DNA from: Sporosarcina jeotgali
GTDB lineage: Bacteria > Bacillota > Bacilli > Bacillales_A > Planococcaceae
Assembly: GCF_033304595.1 (NCBI RefSeq)
Contig: NZ_CP116341.1
Span: 1,655,001 to 1,719,000, forward strand
DNA length: 64,000 nucleotides
Direction of reading: 5' to 3'
The position numbers and the translations under genes were made by a program. Every line of letters begins with the position of its first letter. Position 1 is the first letter of the stretch. The notes under the pieces were generated by a model. It saw nothing but the letters and a program-made list of their open reading frames with translations. It was not told where the DNA came from and did no database searches. This document shows, piece after piece, positions 59,340 through 64,000 of the stretch.

Positions 59340-60605
59340 TTATGCAGTATGTTTTTCTGAATCGAGCTTCATTTCTGTACCATCTTCAAGATAGAGAAGC
59401 GGTGAACCTTCACCCAGCACAGAATCCTTGGTAATGATGCACTTTTTAACTTCTTCCAAAGAAGGAAGTTCGTACATCACGTCAAGCATGATATTTTCAA
59501 TGATTGAACGCAAACCGCGGGCACCTGTTTTTCGCTCAATTGACTCACGAGCAATCTCAATGAGCGCCTCGTCTTCAAATTGCAATTCAACATCATCCAG
59601 ACCGAGCATCTTTTGATATTGTTTAACAATCGCATTTTTAGGAAGCGTCAAGATTTGGTAAAGTGTATCTTCACTAAGCTGTTCGAGTGTCGCAATGACA
59701 GGCAAACGGCCGATGAACTCCGGAATGAGACCGAACTGCTGAAGGTCTTCTGGAATCATACGGGAAAGTAAAGAACGTTCCTCTTCAGCAGCATTTGGAT
59801 CAGAACCAAATCCGATTACTTTTTGACCGACACGGCGTTTAATGATTTCGTCAATTCCGTCGAATGCTCCGCCGACGATGAACAACACATTTGTCGTATC
59901 GATTTGAATGAATTCTTGATGAGGATGTTTGCGTCCGCCTTGAGGTGGAACGCTTGCAACAGTACCTTCTAGAATTTTAAGTAGCGCCTGCTGTACACCT
60001 TCACCTGAAACATCACGAGTAATGGATGCATTTTCTGATTTACGAGCAACTTTGTCGATTTCGTCGATATAAATGATGCCTTTTTCAGCACGTTCCACAT
60101 CGAAATCAGCAGATTGGATTAGTTTGAGGAGGATGTTTTCAACATCTTCACCTACATATCCTGCTTCCGTTAATGAAGTCGCATCAGCAATTGCAAATGG
60201 AACGTCCAAAATACGCGCGAGTGTTTGCGCGAGGAGTGTTTTACCACTGCCTGTAGGTCCAATAAGGACGATGTTCGATTTTGCAAGTTCTACGTCATCG
60301 ACTTTACTGCCTGAGTTTACACGTTTGTAATGGTTATAGACCGCAACTGAAAGTGATTTCTTTGCACGATCCTGTCCAATTATATACTCGTCAAGAATGG
60401 ATTGGATTTCTTTTGGTTTTGGAACTTCTTTGAATTCGAAACCTTCTTCGAGGCCGACTTCTTCTTCTACGATTTCGGCACAAAGTTCAACACATTCGTC
60501 ACATATATAAACCCCTTGCCCTGCAACAAGTTTGCGGACTTGGTCCTGCGTCTTGCCACAGAACGAACAGCTCAAATTGTCTTTTTCATCGTTAAATTTG
60601 AACAA
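59340..60605 (-). CDS. clpX: ClpXP unfoldase subunit ClpX
   Basis: AAA+ unfoldase that feeds ClpP. The N-terminal zinc-binding domain ([14 protein letters not shown], then CDECVELC) is followed by Walker [16 protein letters not shown] near 113, Walker [11 protein letters not shown] near 177, and the ClpP-docking IGF loop in [11 protein letters not shown] near 265. The longest frame begins GTG at 60614, but TTG 60603-60605, 8 bases after AGGGG, gives the family N-terminus (M)FKFNDEK and 421 residues. No lonB lies between clpX and lon, unlike B. subtilis. Confidence 0.97.
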   Translation of the reverse strand: MFKFNDEKDNLSCSFCGKTQDQVRKLVAGQGVYICDECVELCAEIVEEEVGLEEGFEFKEVPKPKEIQSILDEYIIGQDRAKKSLSVAVYNHYKRVNSGSKVDDVELAKSNIVLIGPTGSGKTLLAQTLARILDVPFAIADATSLTEAGYVGEDVENILLKLIQSADFDVERAEKGIIYIDEIDKVARKSENASITRDVSGEGVQQALLKILEGTVASVPPQGGRKHPHQEFIQIDTTNVLFIVGGAFDGIDEIIKRRVGQKVIGFGSDPNAAEEERSLLSRMIPEDLQQFGLIPEFIGRLPVIATLEQLSEDTLYQILTLPKNAIVKQYQKMLGLDDVELQFEDEALIEIARESIERKTGARGLRSIIENIMLDVMYELPSLEEVKKCIITKDSVLGEGSPLLYLEDGTEMKLDSEKHTA

Positions 60606-60628
60606 ATTGCTCACCCCTATTCAGTGAA

Positions 60629-60657
60629 ATCTTACAAGATTCCAACTGGTTTATCAA
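60629..60657 (-). promoter_or_regulatory. SigA promoter of clpX
   Basis: Minus strand TTGATA (60652-60657), 17-base spacer, TAAGAT (60629-60634), about 25 bases before clpX. Confidence 0.75.
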
Positions 60658-60733
60658 CTATTTCGTTCTTTTGCTGTATGTACACGGGTTTTACCCCGCG
60701 CTTGGTGCATTGACAGATTTAAATTAGACAGTC

Positions 60734-60859
60734 ATGATTTCCGCTTCAGGTGGACGCTTTCCGAGGGGCTTGATTTCAGCCTCCTCGGTCGCTTTGCTCC
60801 CTGTGGGGTCTTCAATCTTCGCTTATCCCTCCGGAGTCGCCACCTTGCGCTTCAATCAT
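60734..60859. repeat. MITE-like dispersed repeat with imperfect terminal inverted repeats
   Basis: A 126-base foldback element in the 360-base clpX-tig gap. The left end (ATGATT...GGTGGACGCTTTCCGAGGGG) is an imperfect inverse of the right end (CCCTCCGGAGTCGCCACC...AATCAT). The inner sequence (TCCTCGGTCGCTTTGCTCCCTGTGG style) is like the dispersed non-coding repeats I know from intergenic regions of many Bacillaceae and Planococcaceae. No gene is present. The rest of the gap holds the clpX promoter and the tig terminator. Confidence 0.65.
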
Positions 60860-60928
60860 TAGCATATCCTTAGTTATAGAATTTATCACTGTTCTATAGT
60901 TCGACAACCTGCACTATCCTCAATATAC

Positions 60929-60957
60929 AAAAACAAGGCACGGGGTTCCGTGCCTTG
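60929..60957 (-). terminator. Terminator after tig
   Basis: Perfect 10-bp stem (CAAGGCACGG 60934-60943 with CCGTGCCTTG 60948-60957), 4-base loop, then five T on the minus strand. Confidence 0.92.
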
Positions 60958-60974
60958 CCCAGAGCGGCTTTGGA

Positions 60975-62273
60975 TTATTCTGCAGCTGCTTCTGTGATTT
61001 TTGCGTTGTCAACTAGAAGTTGAACTGTTTTGTTGAAACGAAGGTCGTTTTCGAGCATTTCAGTACCGCCAAGAGCAGTTTTGATTTGTTCGATGTCCAT
61101 GTTGAATTGCTCAGACATTTTATTAAGCTCTTCGTTGATTTCTTCTTCAGTTACTTCAACATTCTCTTCTTTGCCGATTGCTTCAAGTGTAAGAGATACA
61201 CGTACACGGCTTACAGCGTCGTCGTGCATTTGCTTACGAAGTGATGCTTCGTCTTGGCCAGAGAACTGGTAGTACAAGTCAAGGTTCATACCTTGCATTG
61301 AAAGGCGTTGTCCGAATTCGTCAACCATACGGTTAGTTTCAGATTCAACCATTTCTTCAGGTACTTCAAATTCAGCGTTGCGAGCAGCTGCTTCTACGAG
61401 GTCGTCGCGAAGTGCTGTTTCAGATGCTGAGCTCTTTTCAGTTTCCAAGTTTTCTTTCATTTTCTTACGAAGCTCGTCCACTGTTTCTACGTCTTCGTCC
61501 ATTTCTTTAGCAAGTTCGTCGTTCAACTCAGGAACTTCTTTTGCTTTTACTTCGTTGATTTTCACTTTGAATACTGCTGGCTTACCTGCAAGTTCAGCTG
61601 CATGGTATTCTTCAGGGAACGTCAATTCAACGTCTTTTTCGTCACCAGTTTTCAAGCCGATTAACTGCTCTTCAAAACCTGGGATGAATGAACCTGATCC
61701 AACTGCAAGATCATAATTCTCAGCTTTTCCGCCTTCGAATGCTTCTCCTTCAGAGTAGCCGTCAAAGTTGATGTTTGCTGTGTCGCCTTCTGCGATTGCG
61801 CCGTCTTCTTTAACGACCATCTCAGCCATTGACTCACGACGTGTTTGTAATTCCATGTCGATTTCTTCATCTGTAACTTTTGTCTCTTGGCGTGTTGCTT
61901 CAAGGCCTTTATACTCGCCTAATTTTACTTCTGGCTTAAGAGGAACGATCGCTGTAAATACAACCGGCTCGCCTTTTTCAAGCTTTTCGATGTCGATTTC
62001 TGGTGATGCAATCGGCTCAAGGCCTTCTGCACGAACAGCTGCATCGTATGCTACTGGAAGAACGATATCGATTGCATCGTTATAAAGTGCTTCTTCCCCG
62101 TACATTTGGTTGAACATCTTGCGCGGCATTTTTCCTTTACGGAATCCAGGTGCGTTTACTTGCTTAACGACCTTTTTGAACGCCTTGTCCATTCCTGCTT
62201 TAAAGTCCTCTGCTGAAACTTCAAATGTTAACTTCCCTTTGTTACCTTCTTGTTTTTCCCATTTAACTGACAT
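60975..62273 (-). CDS. tig: Trigger factor
   Basis: Ribosome-bound chaperone and prolyl isomerase. The N-terminal domain carries the ribosome-binding signature [12 protein letters not shown] near residue 44. The FKBP-type PPIase domain follows ([20 protein letters not shown] near 160), then a helical C-terminal chaperone domain. The frame continues 7 codons upstream, but GGAGGTATGTGGAA precedes ATG 62273, which gives the family start [10 protein letters not shown] and 432 residues. Promoter and terminator indicate a single-gene unit. Confidence 0.97.
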   Translation of the reverse strand: MSVKWEKQEGNKGKLTFEVSAEDFKAGMDKAFKKVVKQVNAPGFRKGKMPRKMFNQMYGEEALYNDAIDIVLPVAYDAAVRAEGLEPIASPEIDIEKLEKGEPVVFTAIVPLKPEVKLGEYKGLEATRQETKVTDEEIDMELQTRRESMAEMVVKEDGAIAEGDTANINFDGYSEGEAFEGGKAENYDLAVGSGSFIPGFEEQLIGLKTGDEKDVELTFPEEYHAAELAGKPAVFKVKINEVKAKEVPELNDELAKEMDEDVETVDELRKKMKENLETEKSSASETALRDDLVEAAARNAEFEVPEEMVESETNRMVDEFGQRLSMQGMNLDLYYQFSGQDEASLRKQMHDDAVSRVRVSLTLEAIGKEENVEVTEEEINEELNKMSEQFNMDIEQIKTALGGTEMLENDLRFNKTVQLLVDNAKITEAAAE

Positions 62274-62342
62274 TTCCACATACCTCCGAATCATAGTGAC
62301 GAATATATTTTGTACCGTTTATACGCCATTGACAACCATCTC

Positions 62343-62370
62343 AGTATATCATAGTCTCTTTATCTTTCAA
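62343..62370 (-). promoter_or_regulatory. SigA promoter of tig
   Basis: Minus strand TTGAAA (62365-62370), 16-base spacer, TATACT (62343-62348), with a 70-base leader to tig. Confidence 0.7.
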
Positions 62371-62376
62371 GAAATT

Positions 62377-63354
62377 TCATTCAACAGCTTCACTGCAGTC
62401 TTGATCGATCTCAAAGATCAGCTTATGTAAAGCTGTTTGAGGAAGAGGAGTCCCTTCAAATAGAAACGTAGAATAATTTTCATAAGCACATGCGACCGTC
62501 TCTGCCGGCGCGCCCCAGTCAAGAGGGTAGCTTATTAAAGCAAACTTTTTTATAGCCTCTTCAACTAGCGAAAGCCGTGAGGGATCTTTGTCTAACGCTT
62601 GTTGGAGCAATATACAAATTTTCTTCGTAATTGCGTCTTCTCCTGGAAGCGGGAGCTGGGATGGGACGACACTCAGTCCTCTTCCGAACTTCCGGATAAC
62701 AAGCGGTTCTTCATATCCTGAATTCCGCAGCAGCACCAGCGCTACAGTTCTTAATACAGGAGGCAAGTTATCGCAGGTGACAATTTCAGAGAGCAGCTCT
62801 TGCGAATCTCCGGATCCGTTACTTTCCAGTTGTGCAAGCAGCTCCTGCTGCTGAAAACGATCCATTTGTAAAAACTCCTCAAACGAAACCGTCTCTTTCA
62901 GCTGTACAGCAAAGTCATCCGAAAACCTGTTTAATAACCTTCCATTTAACTCACGCAGATAAATGAACTTCTGTTTTAACTCACCCGGAATGACCTCTTC
63001 ATCCAAAAGAGCTCCAATGGTATCTTCTACTTCCTCGTAATTTTGAAGCTGCATACAAATTGCTAGATATAATTCCATCGCTTCAAAGTAATCGCTTATA
63101 TCACTTTGCAGCCATTGAACGGCGTAAGGCTTCGCTTTCTCAAACTCTTTTACTTCATAGAGTGCCACTGCGAGTATCCCTGGTATTTCGGGTATGCTGG
63201 GAGCAATTTCAATAAGCTGTTCAGTAATTCGGACAGCTTCTTCAAATTCTTCTGCCTGCATAGCATCTTCGGCTTGGTCTAGCAATCGCTCTACCGTTCC
63301 GGGAAAGACAATCATATTGCCTTTTTTATGTAGTCTTTTCCGTTTGCGTTTCAC
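62377..63354 (-). CDS. YsoA-like TPR-repeat protein
   Basis: A soluble protein of about 325 residues. A basic N-terminus (KRKRKRLHKKG) precedes TPR-like helical repeats (ERLLDQAEDAMQAEEFEEAV and EIPGILAVALYEVKEFEKAK near 25-80), followed by further helices with no motif I recognise. It occupies the position of the TPR gene ysoA beside tig in B. subtilis. Two GTG starts are possible: 63363 and 63354; the second is 5 bases after AGGTGA and is chosen. TPRs suggest protein-protein contact; partner unknown. Confidence 0.75.
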   Translation of the reverse strand: MKRKRKRLHKKGNMIVFPGTVERLLDQAEDAMQAEEFEEAVRITEQLIEIAPSIPEIPGILAVALYEVKEFEKAKPYAVQWLQSDISDYFEAMELYLAICMQLQNYEEVEDTIGALLDEEVIPGELKQKFIYLRELNGRLLNRFSDDFAVQLKETVSFEEFLQMDRFQQQELLAQLESNGSGDSQELLSEIVTCDNLPPVLRTVALVLLRNSGYEEPLVIRKFGRGLSVVPSQLPLPGEDAITKKICILLQQALDKDPSRLSLVEEAIKKFALISYPLDWGAPAETVACAYENYSTFLFEGTPLPQTALHKLIFEIDQDCSEAVE

Positions 63355-63377
63355 GTCCGTCACCTGCTTTCACTGAT

Positions 63378-63383
63378 ACTATA
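63378..63383 (-). promoter_or_regulatory. Candidate extended -10 of the TPR gene
   Basis: TGCTATAGT on the minus strand about 20 bases before the start; no convincing -35. Confidence 0.3.
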
Positions 63384-63390
63384 GCACAGC

Positions 63391-63419
63391 ATTTCCTCTG
63401 GAAGCATGCCAGAGGAAAT
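63391..63419. terminator. Hairpin between the membrane-protein gene and the TPR gene
   Basis: Perfect 11-bp stem (ATTTCCTCTGG 63391-63401 with CCAGAGGAAAT 63409-63419), 7-base loop, no T run. It may be a weak terminator or a processing hairpin. Confidence 0.45.
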
Positions 63420-63428
63420 ATCGCGTGT

Positions 63429-64000
63429 TCATTCTTTTTTAGGAATCAATATTTTATCCATCTCAACGCCTTCATGACTTAGACGATTTTCAATGGGTGA
63501 AAGAAACTTCATAAACAAGCGATTCACAGTGAGCGTCAATGTTACATCATCTTTGAATTTGAAATCGAACTCGGATTTCCCGTCATCTGCCGGCACAGAT
63601 TTATAAACCGCTTCATCGACTTCTCCCCAAGCATAAGAATGAGATTGGAAAGACAGAAGCGGACGATAGGTAATCCGATCATCCGATAACATTGTATAAT
63701 TCAGCGAGGCTATGTAAAAACTAACGCCAGCCAATACTATCAAACCCAAGCTGATTAGTATGGATTTTTTGTTCATATACATGATAAACAGAACAAAGAA
63801 AGCAGCTATCAATAACAAGAAAGCTACCGTGTAGACCAAATAAACACCGCCAGAAACGAAAATGAACCAGCTTCCAGTTTTAAAATAGATGGAGTTGGCA
63901 ACAAAGTTAGGCAACAAAAAAATTGCAGCAGGTGCTAATAAAAGTAAGGCTATCCCGATAACCATCGGGATATGTCTGCGCTCTGTGTGAATGGCATTTC
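63429..64000 (-). CDS. Hypothetical membrane protein, 5' end outside window
   Basis: At least 178 residues with three hydrophobic segments (about 1-20, 30-60 and 68-90 counted from ATG 63965), then a soluble C-terminal domain with DDRITYRPLLSFQSHSYAWGEVDEAVYK and many strands. The frame stays open upstream of 63965 to the window edge (reading NAIHTERRHIP), so the true N-terminus is not visible. I do not recognise a family. Confidence 0.6.
   Translation of the reverse strand, partial: NAIHTERRHIPMVIGIALLLLAPAAIFLLPNFVANSIYFKTGSWFIFVSGGVYLVYTVAFLLLIAAFFVLFIMYMNKKSILISLGLIVLAGVSFYIASLNYTMLSDDRITYRPLLSFQSHSYAWGEVDEAVYKSVPADDGKSEFDFKFKDDVTLTLTVNRLFMKFLSPIENRLSHEGVEMDKILIPKKE

Overview
The window reads as chromosomal DNA of an endospore-forming, Gram-positive member of the Firmicutes, most likely a Planococcaceae (Sporosarcina-like) species. 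Three things point there. Gene order follows the apt-recJ-secDF ... ruvAB-queA-tgt-yajC ... obg-spo0B-rpmA-rplU ... minCD-mreBCD ... folC-valS-hem-lon-clpX-tig segment known from Bacillus subtilis. Sporulation genes are interspersed (spoVB, safA, spo0B, spoIVFA/FB, and spoIIB- and spoVID-like genes). Ribosome binding sites are strong, with frequent TTG and GTG starts. Almost everything is on the minus strand; only spoVB, an ATP-grasp gene pair and one small membrane-protein gene are on the plus strand.

Region by region. 1-8.7 kb: apt (cut by the window edge), recJ, a LapA-like protein, secDF, comN, spoVB, a DUF421 protein and yajC. 8.7-12.6 kb: tRNA queuosine synthesis (tgt, queA) and Holliday junction branch migration (ruvAB), apparently one operon with yajC. 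12.7-14.7 kb: a SafA-like LysM coat protein and a CotS/YsxE-like kinase-fold protein. 14.9-18.1 kb: pheA, pheB, obg, spo0B. 18.2-19.4 kb: L27, the Prp protease that trims L27, and L21 behind an L21 leader RNA. 19.4-26.8 kb: spoIVFBA, minCD, mreBCD, radC, maf and a SpoIIB-like protein.

26.9-42.3 kb is the most distinctive block. It is a complete type IV pilus locus (prepilin peptidase, PilO, PilN, PilM, major pilin, PilC, PilT, PilB, a VanW/G5 protein, a small membrane protein and three minor pilins) followed by two tandem membrane diguanylate cyclases. In B. subtilis only comC lies between maf and folC. The PilB N-terminus carries the paired RLG motifs of the c-di-GMP-binding MshEN domain, so the locus looks like a self-contained c-di-GMP-controlled pilus.

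42.3-49.7 kb: folC, a divergent overlapping pair of RimK-like ATP-grasp genes, a non-coding array of eight units with an exact 20-bp period, valS under a T-box, a small cysteine-rich membrane protein and a SpoVID-like protein without a LysM domain. 49.7-56.3 kb: the hemAXCDBL operon with a perfect PerR/Fur-type box upstream. 56.3-64 kb: engB-lon, clpX, a MITE-like dispersed repeat, tig, a YsoA-like TPR protein and an incomplete membrane protein. No tRNA, rRNA, insertion sequence or CRISPR array was seen.
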